A stretch of DNA of 64,000 bases from Norana najaformis. Taxonomy: Eukaryota > Annelida > Clitellata > Crassiclitellata > Hormogastridae. The stretch covers positions 10,037,719-10,101,718 of the forward strand of contig OZ029925.1 in the NCBI GenBank assembly GCA_964023275.1, in the 5' to 3' direction. How positions within the stretch are numbered: position 1 is the first letter of the stretch; each line of letters starts with the position of its first letter. A program made the translations under genes and the position numbers. This document shows positions 35,453-48,164 of the stretch, piece after piece. Under the pieces are notes generated by a model. The model ran no database searches. It was not told the DNA's origin and was given only the letters and a program-made list of their open reading frames with translations.

Positions 35453-36269
35453 ACTCACGACGCGTAGCTTTCACATGCAAACACGCGCGAAAAGTCAGCC
35501 GCTGTTGCCGCTGAACGACGTGGCTTAGCCTCAGCCGTTGGTAATCCTACACGAGACTCGCCTAGGTTATCTACGGTGCGGTTTCTTTGACTCGATCCGC
35601 CGCAAGAAAGTAGGTCTTGCTCCGCCGCAAACATTTATGATATACATATGCACGTAAATAGTCGAGTGCATCGTTCACTGCAGTTAGTAGAATAACAGGT
35701 CTATATTTCTGCACGTAAATCGTTCGAGAATAGGAAGAAATTTGCTGAAGAGAGATGAAATTCTCGTCTTTTGTGTGACTATATGAATCTGTTTTGCCCA
35801 ATTACTGGCTGATTAAACCCCCAGCGAGTGTTCGAACTAGAAGATTGATTGAACATTGGGAAGGAGAGCTCCTGAGGGCTTCATCGCCGTAAATCTTCAT
35901 CAAATCTTACGCCACACACGGTGAGTTCAAACAATAGATCTTACAAAATAGCAGAATACGGTGATTTTACATGTAGGTATAGGACTAGAGATTATTATTG
36001 GACAATACGGTATCAAGCAAACTAATTAACATAAGGCATTAATAAGCTTATAATGTGGTCTACGTTGCTCTGAGCTGAATGCATCTCTTTAAATATTATA
36101 ATTACATCCCTAGTACTCTGAATTAATTGATTAATTATTATAATTAGATCTGAATTAATTATTATAATTATTAGCTGAATCAATTATTATAAATAGATCC
36201 ACCCATGAATTAACTAGATCCATAGCACTCTGAACAGGTTGCGCCCTCTGGCTTAAATGAAGCTAAATA

Positions 36270-36377
36270 TACACGTCATAAAGAATATAACATGTATGTA
36301 TATATACACGTATATATATATATACATGAATATAACATATGTATATATACACGTGTATATATATATATATATACAAG
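36270..36377. repeat. TA/TATG microsatellite
   Basis: Alternating purine-pyrimidine runs of tatatacacg and tatata units. Confidence 0.85.
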
Positions 36378-36535
36378 TATCTTCATTAGCATTACCAGCT
36401 CGTATTAGGTGTCGATGGGTGCGGACAAATGACCTCCATTGTTTTCGGTCATTTGTCATATCCAGTGCTCCTCTCATGTTCGGTCCAAGTCTCACTATGT
36501 TTCGTTTACATATAACTATCATATGAGAAGCCTCC

Positions 36536-36688
36536 AATATCGATCTATGAAATATCGATGTATGGAATATCGATCTATGAAATATCGATCTATGCAATAT
36601 CGATCTATGCAGTATCGATCTATGCAATATCGATCTATGAAATATCGATCTATGAAATATCGATCTATGCAATATCGATCTATGGAAT
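36536..36688. repeat. 15-bp tandem satellite (atcgatctatgaaat)
   Basis: Ten units of 15 bases with single-base variants (g/a/c after ctat). Each contains ATCGAT. Because 15 is divisible by three, all frames look open on both strands (RSMKY and SIFHR peptides); none is likely real. Confidence 0.92.
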
Positions 36689-36779
36689 AATTCGATAAAA
36701 TTCGATGTTCTAAGTGGCCTGTAGTAACTGCCAACCAAGAGTGCGACATCAAAGTGGTCAGTAGCTCTTATCATTAATT

Positions 36780-36830
36780 TTAAGTATTTATATAGCGCTG
36801 CGTCAAGACAGAAGCGTTGCCAGCCCAGCG
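36780..36830 (-). repeat. Retroposon 3'-end fragment
   Basis: taagtatttatatagcgctgcgtcaag has the same TATATAGCGC mark. A related end is at 38212-38245. Confidence 0.5.
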
Positions 36831-36902
36831 CTGGCGAAAGAACTTTTCAAATGTTAATATGGTAATGGGCCAGCTTCACACAGGCGCTAGATAAACATTA
36901 TC

Positions 36903-37262
36903 TTGCTTACCATCGTCGACTCTGATGCCACGGTTTCTGATGGCACCGGATCAGAGGGGACTGATCCGGATGCAGAGGCTGCAGAGAGATGCAGATGGCG
37001 CTGGAGTGATGAGATGCAGCCGCTGTGGTCTCCTGCCGCGGCAACCGTCGCCGCATGGAGCCCATCGATCTCTGCTATCGGTTATTCCATTTCCCTTATC
37101 TCTGTTACTTTATTTCTCTCATCTCTTTTTCATTACTTTTCTTATCTCTTTTTCGTGAGTGTTATGGACCTGCGTCGTATGTGTGTCCCTGACGAAATTA
37201 CGCATCCACCATCCACACTTGCACACAGCGTCTGGTGTTTGAATCCTATGGAAATCGCATGA
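36903..37262 (+). other. 119-aa open frame, unsupported
   Basis: Starts MLTIVDSDATVSDGTGSEG. It has an acidic N-terminus, then a hydrophobic stretch (SLISVTLFLSSLFHYFSYLFF). No known domain, no relative that I recognise, and it sits between satellites. Probably chance. Confidence 0.12.
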
Positions 37263-37299
37263 AATCGTTACTGCCGTTTCTGGCTTATCCAGTGAATAT

Positions 37300-37610
37300 C
37301 TGTGTCTATATATATGTATATATATGTGTGTACTGTATGTATATGACTGTGTATATGTGTATGTATATATATTATTAAGATAGCGACTCTTGTGCGGACT
37401 GACCTTCTGGATATCGACCTGATTGTGGCTTGGTTTTGGTGTGCCATCGGTTGATGCCTTGAGTATATGTATATGTGTATGTATATATGTACGTATATGA
37501 GTATATGTATATGTGTATGTATATATGTATGTATATGTATATGTATATGACTGTATATGTGTATGTGTATGTATATATATGTATGTGTATATGTGTGTAT
37601 GTATATATGC
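37300..37610. repeat. TATG/TGTA microsatellites flanking a 90-bp repeat
   Basis: Two arrays of tatgtata-type repeats (37300-37370, 37462-37608) enclose the inverted copy of the 31474 repeat. Confidence 0.9.
37371..37460 (-). repeat. 90-bp repeat, copy 2 (inverted)
   Basis: Reverse complement of 31474-31563 with one mismatch (a/g within cagtccgc.caag). Its edges coincide with microsatellite DNA. Confidence 0.85.
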
Positions 37611-39040
37611 ATGGTCTTGCACCGAGCACGGTCTGACTTCATGGTTTAGCACCGAGCTACCTTGTTGACTTTAGCTTTTCCACTCACACTTAATCCCGCC
37701 AGGACAAACTTGAGATCAGCTTTCTCTGGCCAGCTGTTTGTTCCAAGTTTCCAAAAATACATGTGGTTTCTTTTCGTTTTCGCATTTTGGTCCATGGAAT
37801 TCACTGCCGCCGGGTCTGAAAGACTCTTCTATTTCTCTTTACTTCATTTCATAAACAATTAAAGACTTATCTTTTTCCTGCTACCCGCGCTTTTGATGTG
37901 AAATCATAAATTAACGAGATGTACTGTAAGTATCTGATTACTACTACTAATAATAGTAATAATAATAACACGTATATATATATGTGTGTGTGTTTGGTTT
38001 GTATATGTATATGCAGATGCATGTGCATATGTATAATGCGTAGACTCTGAAGGCATGTATAAATCATGGTATATGAACTCCTATATGAACCGGTTATCGA
38101 TCGTGATCCTTTCACTTAGGCCTATTCTTTAACATGCCATGGTAATTAGTAATTAATAAGTATTTATGTTCCTAACATCTGTGTTTTAGAGATCAAATTT
38201 TACTTTGATTTCGCTATTTATATAGCGCTTTGATGCTTCAGTCGATGACACATTATACGCAGTGATGCGTTAAGGTCTCCGCTTGGCGGAGATTGGAACC
38301 TAGACACACTCCGCGACAACCTCCACGCCTCACTGCGCAGTGTTATTGTTGTTTTGTTTGCGGTTTTTCTTGTAAAGATATTCCAATGTATTGTCTTACA
38401 GACCTGAACACCATACAGGTCACAGGTACACGCCACGTACAAATCACACGATGAAATCCTAATTGAATATTCAAACACCGCAGTGGGGGGTTACAACTAG
38501 CCCAGTCTGGCCGAAGCAAAGCTCTGCTTCTTATACAAAGCGTCGGCCTGTTCGGCAAACTAAAGAGCTGTGTAATTACTAGAGTATTTTCAAAATATCG
38601 GTCCTTCTTTTGAGTGGCACAACGAGGACCATAAACAGTTCTTTATAGCGACATTAAAAAGCCAGATGCATAATTCATTTGCTGTTAAAAGGCCTGTCAG
38701 CGGGATATACCTTGCAGAATGCTGTTAGTGATTGAACACAGGATGTTCAAGGTTTCTTGCGGACTGTGACCTGTAATTACCATACCTGTTCTAATTTTCC
38801 CAGCGGCGGAGAATGTTGCACACGGCTTGTGGGTCAGTCGTGGGAAAGGTTGCGGCTTGTGTCACAAATGCCCTCTGCATGACCTTACCACTGACCTTTG
38901 GGCGTTGAAAACGTGACATCATGTCTCATTAAGTCAAATAAGAAACAAGGTACTGTACTTTAGCCAACGCCACATAACATTAGTGACATCACATCGCATT
39001 TACAGCACTTTCGTGAGGTAATAAAAGGCGCCATCATAAG
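37611..39040. other. Non-coding spacer
   Basis: No gene recognised. It holds a retroposon end at 38212-38245 (gctatttatatagcgctttg, then cttcagtcgatgac) and an AAT-rich patch at 37940-37980. Confidence 0.4.
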
Positions 39041-39230
39041 TGTTTTGACGCATACATACATACATATAGAGATATATGCATACATGCACACATACATACA
39101 TACATGCATACATACATACATATATACATACATACATAGGCCTACATGGATATATACCTACATGCATACATTTATACATACACCCATACATATATGCATG
39201 CATGCATACACACACACATACATACATTAT
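39041..39230. repeat. CATA microsatellite
   Basis: Long runs of cata/tgca tetranucleotides. The HTYIHT-type frames are artefacts. Confidence 0.92.
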
Positions 39231-39334
39231 ACATCACATTCACGGCAGCACTGCCATCCCAGACGCTTTAGCTGTTGCAGTTTCAACAAAGTGTTAACCG
39301 TTCGTGCAGACTGCGGTTCTACAGTAATTGTAAT

Positions 39335-39390
39335 CGCCAATTCATATAGCGCCTCACTCATCAGAGGCGCTCCCGATCTGACAACACGAA
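39335..39390 (-). repeat. Retroposon 3'-end fragment
   Basis: gccaattcatatagcgcctc with a following tcagaggcgctcccg. Same end type as 35138. Confidence 0.5.
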
Positions 39391-39451
39391 CCACGAACGA
39401 ACATAATGGTTGTCTAGCTCCTATGGAAAAGGAGGCAACGAAGTGGCACAG

Positions 39452-39770
39452 TGTAATCGTAATCGTAATCTCGAGATTTCTACAGCGCCCAACGAAAGCT
39501 AAGTCACGGGAACCAGCTTATTCACAGGCGCTTAGTCAAAACAAAATCGATAAGCAAAATGGTTCGGTTCCAGGTCAAGATCCAGGAGTCAGGCGGTCAT
39601 ACAGTCGGACGGCTACGGTGGATGCTGTTTGAAATTGAAGCGAGAAGAGAGATAAGGGGAAGAGGAAGAATCAGGATAAGATTTTTGGAAAAGAAATGTT
39701 TTCAGTCTTGACTGAAAGACCAGCGCAGAAACTGAAAGACAATACGTGCAGAGAATACGTGCTAAGTGAC
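39452..39770 (-). mobile_element. GATTAC-tailed LINE fragment (family A), copy 4
   Basis: The clearest family A copy. The + strand begins gtaatcgtaatcgtaatctc (tail), then tacagcgcccaacgaaagct, ggaaccagcttattcacagg and caggtcaagatccaggagtc. The distal part (gaatcaggataagatttttg, gaaagaccagcgcagaaact) matches copy 3, the one that contains the RT C-terminus. Confidence 0.85.
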
Positions 39771-40199
39771 CTTAGGCGCTGAACTACACGCGTCAAATGG
39801 CAGCGAGTGTTAAGCACAGAACCTGTCGTTCGAATGTTTGCATTCACGCCCACACCATAAAAAATTTTGACCTTCATCGCTGGTACGGCGCCACCTGAGC
39901 GGCTCTTGTTCGTTCGTTTATTCTTTCTTTAGCTGCCTCTGTCTCTGAGCAAAAAACACCTGTGGCGCACGTGTCTCTTGTAGTTCGTGGGTGGGTAATG
40001 CGTCCCACACATGGCACCGGCAGGTTGCGATGACGCTGCGTGCGTGAGTCATCTTGCATAACAATAGTCACGCATGAATGAATGAATCATGGACAAGTTG
40101 CACACTCACATGCACTTCACAGAAACACAAGCGCCGTGTTAGAATGACGAAAAGAATTGCGACTAATACTTAAGCACAAATACACCAGTGATTAAAACA

Positions 40200-40455
40200 G
40201 AGCCACAGGCAGACGGGCAGACATACGTACATGCATACGTAAAGACATGTAGGCAGACTGATAGACAGACAGACAGGTTGACTGACAGACAGACTGACTG
40301 ACTGACTGACTTAAAGGCAGACAGATATACAGACATACACACAGGCTGACATACATACACTCAGGCAGACAGATAGACAGACAGACAGACAGGTAGACAG
40401 AGAGTGAGACAGACAAACAGACAGACTGACTGACTGACTGAGAAAACGAGACAGA
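40200..40455. repeat. CAGA/CTGA microsatellite
   Basis: Imperfect tetranucleotides acag, actg and agac. The serine/cysteine/leucine frames on the - strand are artefacts. Confidence 0.92.
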
Positions 40456-41365
40456 CACAAGTCGACTGAAGGTCGGTGCATTGGTTGCGTCAATACAGAC
40501 ACTGAATCGTCTGCCTTATGCAACGAAAGCCTCTAGGATGAATAAGCTATTGATCGAAAGCCATCGATACGCATTATAATGCCTGAGTTACTTAGAACTG
40601 GCCGAGTCGCTTACAATGCAGGCGACGCCAGAAGCACCTTTATGTTACTCAACGCTCGATTCCGTCTATAGTCCGCGGAACATCACAGCGGATAATGAAA
40701 TCCGGCAATAAAATTTTATTGGGTTTGGTGCCACAATTAAACGGTCATTCCCTCTGACACAGCTGGTGTGACAGTTTAGATCTAGCTTTTAATTTGTTTG
40801 CCGCAGTCTGTATCACAACTTTAAAAAAGCTTCCGAGCGCTCAGGTTTAACCGACGAGGATTTTGAACCCGTGTGGCTTTTTGCACACGGTACAGTCTGG
40901 AAGCCACAGCGTCGCCAGGAGAACACCGTCGGAAGGTATTACACCACCTTATACTGGTTCTCACAGCCGCCGTTTGTCCCGTCTGCAGGGGTCTTTCAGA
41001 CAGTTTGGCTTAAGCGCAAACACGACTGCAACCCTGCAACCGGTCAGTCTTTTAAAGAACGATTGGCGGATTTCTCAAAATGACCAGAGTTCGAACCTCA
41101 GATCCAGAAGTACTTAGACAGACCATGCAAGCCTTAATGAAGCATCACGTCTCGCGCTTTCTATTTTCTGTGAATTTTCTTGTAGACTTAGATTTGTGCG
41201 AACAGCAAAGTTGACAAATAGACTTTTGGCGATCAGTGAAACCTCAGAAGGAAATGGAAAGAGTGTCGCCCTGCAGTTACAAAACTACTCAACCCCTTGG
41301 GGCGCGATCACTATGGCGATAGACTCCGTTTGCTGTCTCCATAGCGAAACGTAGGAAGACTTACA
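40456..41365. other. Upstream region of the 41366 signal-peptide exon
   Basis: No gene recognised. Frames at 40863-41117 lack domains. The last 100 bases before the ATG are moderately GC-rich (gggcgcgatcac, ggcgatag), compatible with 5' UTR or promoter. Confidence 0.3.
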
Positions 41366-41615
41366 ATGGACAAACCGTCTCGGCCTCGACCGCCCAGCAT
41401 CATCATCATCACCACCACTACCGCCACCACTATCATCATCCTTATTCTACTGATGGTGGTGGAATCCTGCGATGCGAAGGTCATCGCTGTTCAGACAGAA
41501 GGAAAGATAGAGCGACTAAGACGGACAGAAGATGAGCGGCCTTTGGCAGGTGCGCCAAGGCATCAACCAGACATGCATTCCAGAGGCAATTACACTGACG
41601 AACACCTGAGGACGG
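41366..41615 (+). CDS. Signal-peptide first exon, probably of an ADAMTS-type protease
   Basis: An ATG followed by 83 codons and a clean donor (ACGG|GTAAGT), ending in phase 1. Residues 1-9 are basic and proline-rich. Residues about 12-34 are hydrophobic (IIIITTTTATTIIILILLMV) and are followed by ESCDA, a plausible signal-peptidase site. The remainder is hydrophilic. The proposed next exon (59666) begins with the two bases needed to complete the split codon as Val, and its protein begins in the ADAMTS propeptide (VRLLDDLHSYEISIP), as expected just after a signal-peptide exon. This join is inferred: phase, order and strand agree, but the intron would be 18 kb. If wrong, this could be exon 1 of another secreted protein or a chance frame. 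Confidence 0.5.
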
Positions 41616-41932
41616 GTAAGTGATCCTAAGACGCCTTCGTTAGCCGTGCGTGTTGACATCAGACGTAGGGAATTGAAGAAGAAGATGGATAGGGACTTCG
41701 AGGCGCATTGGGGGAAGCATTTGGTGGAAGGCAGAGAAAGAAAGACAGCGCAGATGTAGAAAGAAGTTATTAAAACAAACAAACTGGTAGACACGCATGC
41801 AGACATAATGAAGCAGATACACGTGAAAAAATACTTATGGGATAAGACAGAGGGACACGTGGAGACACGGAAACACACATAGTTGGAAAGACCTACCGAT
41901 ATGAAGATGGAGATGGAAAGATACATAGATGC

Positions 41933-41933
<1 letters not shown>

Positions 41934-41970
<37 letters not shown>
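41934..41970. repeat. GA microsatellite
   Basis: About 17 GA units. Confidence 0.95.
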
Positions 41971-41971
<1 letters not shown>

Positions 41972-42229
41972 CGAATAAAAGAAAAGTACAGAATCAATAG
42001 AAACAGGGAAAATAGATAAACACAGAGAGGGAGTGAGATAGACAGGCAGCTAATGGGAGATCGAGGTACAGATACTGAGAACCAGATATAGCCAGAGAAG
42101 TAGGCAAAGCATAAGGAATGAAAGAAATGGAATAGAAAGGAGTCACAGAACTAAATAAACAAAAGAGGGCCAAATGGAATGAGGAGTTGAAAGGCTTTCA
42201 CTTACTCGCTCTGTTACTTCTTTGCACTG

Positions 42230-43510
<1,281 letters not shown>

Positions 43511-43514
43511 GTTA

Positions 43515-43725
43515 GTGGGACGCGGTGGTGTAGTGTTATGGTCTGTGCTTCGTAACCAGAGGGTCGTGGGTTCAAATCTGCCTCAAGCCACTGCGTAGCT
43601 ACCTTGGACAAGTTGCTCACCCACAATTGTCTGTGAGGAAGGCAACGGGAAACCACCTCACTCATCTCATCCTCGGAAGCCAGTGGACCTGCCTTCGGGC
43701 AGAGAACTCATCATCATCATCATAG
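43515..43725 (+). mobile_element. tRNA-derived SINE with ATC tail
   Basis: The head has an A-box-like tggtgtagtgttatgg and a B box gggttcaaatctg about 32 bases later, with the cttcgtaac anticodon-loop-like stretch between. The body has ggcaacgggaaaccacctc and ends in five ATC/CAT units (43711-43724). Just upstream, gtgggacgcggta partly duplicates the start. The anticodon stem is mismatched, so it is not a tRNA gene. Confidence 0.75.
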
Positions 43726-44099
43726 CTAGGCATGAAAAGGCAATACCAGCAGTAGACGACAAAGCATTAGCGTCCGGATTTCCTTATTGTACTACTCATT
43801 ATTGTACTACTTATTTCGTCGTCCGTGACCTGGAGTGCTACTGGACCGTGAACTTTCAGTGGCCGACCACTTCAACTTCAGTGCTGGATCTGCTTCTACC
43901 AACTGTGTCAGATCCGGGTCACGCGGCGTGACCTTTTGTTTACCGCCGCTGTGAGCCTTGTCCACTCGTTCCTTCTGAGATGGATTCTGTAAATCCATCC
44001 TAACAGGTCTGCCAAAGTTCAGGATTCGTCAGCTCCAGTCGGTCCTCAGCTGTGCCATCTGAGTTGTAACCAAAGAACCGAAATACTCCAACATATCAG

Positions 44100-44475
44100 A
44101 ATTCTATACATGTGAGAAATGCTGCACTGGCTTTCAGTGGAGGCACGGATTCGAATCAAGATCCTCCCACTTGTATCTGAGAGCTGTGTGTTCCAGTATC
44201 GAATCAACCCCTGGTCGCCGTTCACCACACTCCGCTGCCCGAAGGAATTTGCAGTTTCTCAGGTTCCTCGCTTTCGCACATCAGTAGAAGCTCTTCAGGC
44301 CTTGTTATGCGTCCAGTCTTCCTCTTGGAACAATCTTTCATTAAATATACGTACTGTTTCAAGTGGTTCGGCTCAGTTTACCCCAATACGCACCTGTTAT
44401 TATTGCTAAACCTATTAGCCAGTTAAACAGGGCTTTAGACAGATTCCTAAAAGGCTCTATATAAATGGCTCGAAT
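44100..44475 (+). mobile_element. Decayed LINE fragment (RT C-terminus and 3' end)
   Basis: A frame at 44119-44409 reads L-H-W-L-S-V-E-A-R-I-R-I-K-I-L near its start and S-S-W-N-N-L-S-L-N-I-R-T-V near its end, the conserved CR1/L2 C-terminal marks. After the coding part, ggctctatataaatggc resembles the usual LINE 3' terminus. The N-terminal domains are missing. Confidence 0.7.
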
Positions 44476-44499
44476 CCCTTGATTCTCTTTTATGCATGC

Positions 44500-44880
44500 T
44501 TGTATATAGACATGCATGCATGTATGTATGTATTGATGTATGGATATACACATACATACGCAGTCGCACACATGCATGTAAGTCTATATATATGCTGTAT
44601 ATTCATAGATACATAAGCACATACACACACGCATATATATGTATATATAGATATCTTTGTGAGTTTGCAGTTTCAGAGTTAAGTCATGCAACCATTAGTG
44701 CCAGACGATCTACAGCTTTCATTGGAATTTTTTCTGTGCTTTACATCATAGTTAGGCTGTGTATATCATTCGCACATATTTGGGCTACACATAATATGCA
44801 TATACGTACATACATATATTCTAAATGCACATTGTATATATATATATCTACACATATGTTCTAAACACATAAACATATAA
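44500..44880. repeat. CATG/TATA microsatellite patches
   Basis: Runs of atgcatgtatgta, atacatac and tatata separated by short unique pieces. Confidence 0.8.
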
Positions 44881-45177
44881 AGTGCATTTAAGATGCTTTG
44901 GCGTCGCGAAGGCCTATAACCGAGAGGCGTTGAAATGACTTACTGTACTTCTTGTGTACAGACCTCAACATCGCAGCTTAATTCAACGCAGACCTGGTTA
45001 GGATTTACAGTAGGAGGCGAAACGCGACAAATATGTGTGTAACACGATCTAACGGACGATGACGACATTGAAGCTGAGACGAGCAAGAGGGACAAAATGG
45101 TACAGAGGGAGATGAAGAGAAAGACGAAGAAGAATACGAAGCAAGACAGACGAACGGATGGACGGAAAGAAGGACTG

Positions 45178-45660
45178 GACAGACAGAGGGACGGATGAAC
45201 AGCAGGACGGTTGAACGGAGATACGAAAAGACAGAAGGACGGATGAACAGAGGCATGGATAGACAGAATGATGGATGAACAGAAGAACGGATGAGCAGAG
45301 ATACGAACAGACAGAAGGACGGATGAACAGAGGTATGGATAGACAGAAGAACGGATGAACAGAGGTATGAGTAGACAGAATGATGGATGAACAGCAGGAA
45401 GGATGAACAGAGGTATGGATAGACAGAATGATGGATGAACAGAAGAACGGATGAACAGAGATACGAACAGACAGAAGGACGGATGAACAGAGGTATGGAT
45501 AGACAGAAGAACGAATGAACAGAGGTATGAACAGACAGAAGAACGGATGAACAGAGGTATGAGTAGACAGAAAGATGAACAGAAAAATGGATGAACAGAG
45601 GTATGAACAGACAGAAGGCGGACGGACGGAAGGACGGAAGGACTGTGGAACAGAGGGACA
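45178..45660. repeat. Minisatellite of about 32 bp (16-bp subunits)
   Basis: Units such as gaacggatgaacagaggtat and gatagacagaa recur at 32-base spacing, with some 48-base higher-order units. This implies a 16-base subunit, ggatgaacagaggtat. The - strand stays open in two frames for 253 and 218 codons (SVHPSFCL-type repeats), although 32 is not a multiple of three. I attribute this to stop-free composition and not to coding. Confidence 0.9.
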
Positions 45661-45989
45661 AAGGGATGAAAGGAGGGAGACACGCAGACTGTGCCTTTCA
45701 TTTGCTAACTAATGACTGTTTTGATGTTTTGACAAAACAAAAAGAACAAAAATTGAGGCAACTGAAAAACAATGCAATTATTTGGAAGAATTATGTTTTG
45801 GTATATATATTTATATATCAGTCATGTAGGTCTATTGTTGCATAATTCTATGGCACTGGCACCTACTGCATGTGCTGCATATATGTGCAAGTATAAGGGA
45901 AGACAATAGCATAATATTGCTCACACGACTGCGCTACTAAAACGTATCACATCTTAAGCCACAGAGCTGGAAAATCATTTAAGAAACTC

Positions 45990-46096
45990 TCCTCTCTTTC
46001 TCTCTCTCTTTCTCTCTCAGTATCTGTCAGTCTGTCTCTCTCTGTCTGTCTCTCTTTCTGTCTGTCTGTCTTTCTGTCTGTCTGTCTATCTGTCTG

Positions 46097-46142
<46 letters not shown>
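45990..46142. repeat. TC/TCTG/CA compound microsatellite
   Basis: TC runs, then TCTG runs, TC again and a short CA run. Confidence 0.95.
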
Positions 46143-46143
<1 letters not shown>

Positions 46144-46239
46144 GATTGTTACAATATCTCGTTCAGTAATAAAGAGATTATTTATAAATAATATGGCTTT
46201 CTTTACCTGTAAATTATGAAGCAGTTATGCAGGTATGAA

Positions 46240-46330
46240 CAGTATGTATATATGTATATATATGCATACATACATGCATGCATATATACATGCATATATA
46301 CACATATATACTTGTATATGTGTATTATAT
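46240..46330. repeat. TATG/CATA microsatellite
   Basis: tatgtata and catgcata units. Confidence 0.9.
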
Positions 46331-46465
46331 CCTGTTGGAGCATCGATGTTGAGCCAGATTGGAGATGTGGTTCTCTTGACTGATGACTTCTCTCCATAGA
46401 TCCTGATGTCTGCAGAGCTGAGAAAATCTGGGTGGCCCTAGCTCAGGTGGCGACTGATGATGCTC

Positions 46466-46512
46466 TTTGCCCCCGCCGCTGCTGCTGCTGCTGCTGATGC
46501 TGCTGCTGCTGC
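46466..46512. repeat. CTG trinucleotide runs
   Basis: Two runs of GCT/CTG triplets interrupted by gatgctg. Confidence 0.9.
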
Positions 46513-46954
46513 ATATCCTCCTCTGTCCATCTGTGTGTCTTTCTGACTCTAAGTGTATTTCTGCGTGTCCGTCTGTATGTGTCTGTGTGGCTGTCTGTAT
46601 GACTGTTTTATTTGCATGTCCTTGGTCTCAGTCTTTTTCTGCTCTCTATTTTTCTGTCTGTCCGTCCGTCTGTCCTATCAGTCTCACTCTCTTGCTTTCT
46701 CAATTCCTCAGCAACACCCGGTTGTCTTGTTTGCGCCCTCCACCTGCATGCAGTCTGTGACCTCTCTTTAATTCATCGTCCTTGACATATAAGTTGATTA
46801 TTTGCCTAAGGATCCGCAGGAAAAATTTTCACACCGATTCAGAAAAGGACTGGTCTGTCGTGGACATGTGCGACCACAGAAATGTGTGCAACAAGAGGTA
46901 AAACATAAAAACTGAGACATGTCATCGCAACCTGATGTGGGCCAAAATGTTGAG

Positions 46955-47187
46955 ATGTGAATTCCATCCAGATCGAAGGGACCTTAACCAAGTGCCCCAT
47001 CTTTCTCTATGTGTAGGTGCCCATGCTCGTACGATGTTTGGACTTCTTCTGTTGCCATGTGGTCGGGCGACCGTGAAGACCAGTGGCTGTGAATGATATA
47101 GGTCAGCCCTTGCATTGTCCACTGGGAACCATGGACATCTCGACTAAGTCTTGGGTTTAAGGTCTCTTCGATCTGGATGGAAATCAT
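46955..47187. repeat. Inverted-repeat element, MITE-like
   Basis: gaattccatccagatcgaag...accttaa at 46960-46990 is the inverse of ttaaggtctcttcgatctgg...atggaaatc at 47158-47187, about 30 bases with a few differences. The roughly 170 bases between have no convincing coding content. It could be a miniature inverted-repeat transposon or a local inverted duplication. Target-site duplications were not identified. Confidence 0.6.
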
Positions 47188-47607
47188 GGGTTGGATTCTG
47201 CATTGGCAATCCGACGTCTTCGCAATATAGAAGCACCTAAAAGTGAAAGTACTAGAAAATTATGCATAACATATTATACACAGTTAGAGCAATAGATGGC
47301 GCTAAGGTAGAAGCGAACCTTCTTAAGTGAACGATTTATCATCACTTCAAAGAGACATCACACGCAGTAAACAAAGGTGTAAGTAAATCATGTATGTATT
47401 TTGTTTTTCAGTTCCAACAGAAGGCTTTGCGCATAAATTCAGTTCTGCCGAGCGCAAGGATTTTGTTTTGGATCCAGAAAGGCAGCCTGTCGTAATTTAT
47501 TAATAGCTTATTGAACATAAATATGACAGAGATGATAACAGATGGACTTAGACTAATGGCTTCTTGTATAATCGGAGCTATGGGTAGCTAAGATAGAGAG
47601 GGAATTA

Positions 47608-48054
47608 ATGGTTACTGGAGATGGATGCAATGATAATATATTGGCTCACTTGTTTAGCATCCTTCTATTCCTGGATGCTGATGTTATTGTTGCCTTTGCA
47701 TACCTTTGTTTTGAGGGGGGAGTCCATAATGGCCGCTTGGAAACAGTCTCAGTCTTGTACCACTGCGCCCGGAGCTCAATTCCTGGTGTGAAATTGAAAC
47801 TTCCTCGTCAATTCAGTCTCATGCGAGGGAGGGAGAGTTATGACATTGAGTTGTTGTGCTACTCTGCTATGAATTTGCACCATGTAAAGGATTACATATT
47901 CGAGATGTCTTTCAATCTTATTGACCCTCAGAGGTCAAGATCATCACTCTTGGGGTTCGTCAGGAGCCGATCAGATGTTTTAGGTGTACCCCCATTTCCG
48001 ACCAGTGACTTGTTACTCCTCTGTTGGGTTTTGGCTGACAGAAGTATCACATAA
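47608..48054 (+). other. 148-aa open frame, unrecognised
   Basis: ATG-initiated frame of 148 codons, ending about 110 bases before a decayed LINE. It begins MVTGDGCNDNILAHLFSILL and contains a short hydrophobic stretch near the start. I recognise no domain. It may be upstream LINE sequence too decayed to identify, or chance. Confidence 0.15.
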
Positions 48055-48164
48055 TTAAAGAGTATTTTATAGACTGATTTTACATACTCAATTCCTGACC
48101 AGTTTTATTGCATTCATATGCTATGGCTTATGGGGCTGGGCCGCAGATCCCGTTGAGGGAGCTT

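Noticed and set aside
37119..37652. 177-aa and overlapping frames on the - strand
   Set aside because: Mostly TATG microsatellite (H-T-Y-I) plus the 90-bp interspersed repeat.
43531..43590. Possible tRNA gene (A and B boxes present)
   Set aside because: The anticodon stem has mismatches and the sequence continues into a SINE body with an ATC tail, so it is a SINE head.
44940..45701. 253-aa and 218-aa - strand frames
   Set aside because: They are translations of a 32-bp minisatellite, open in two frames at once and without any domain.
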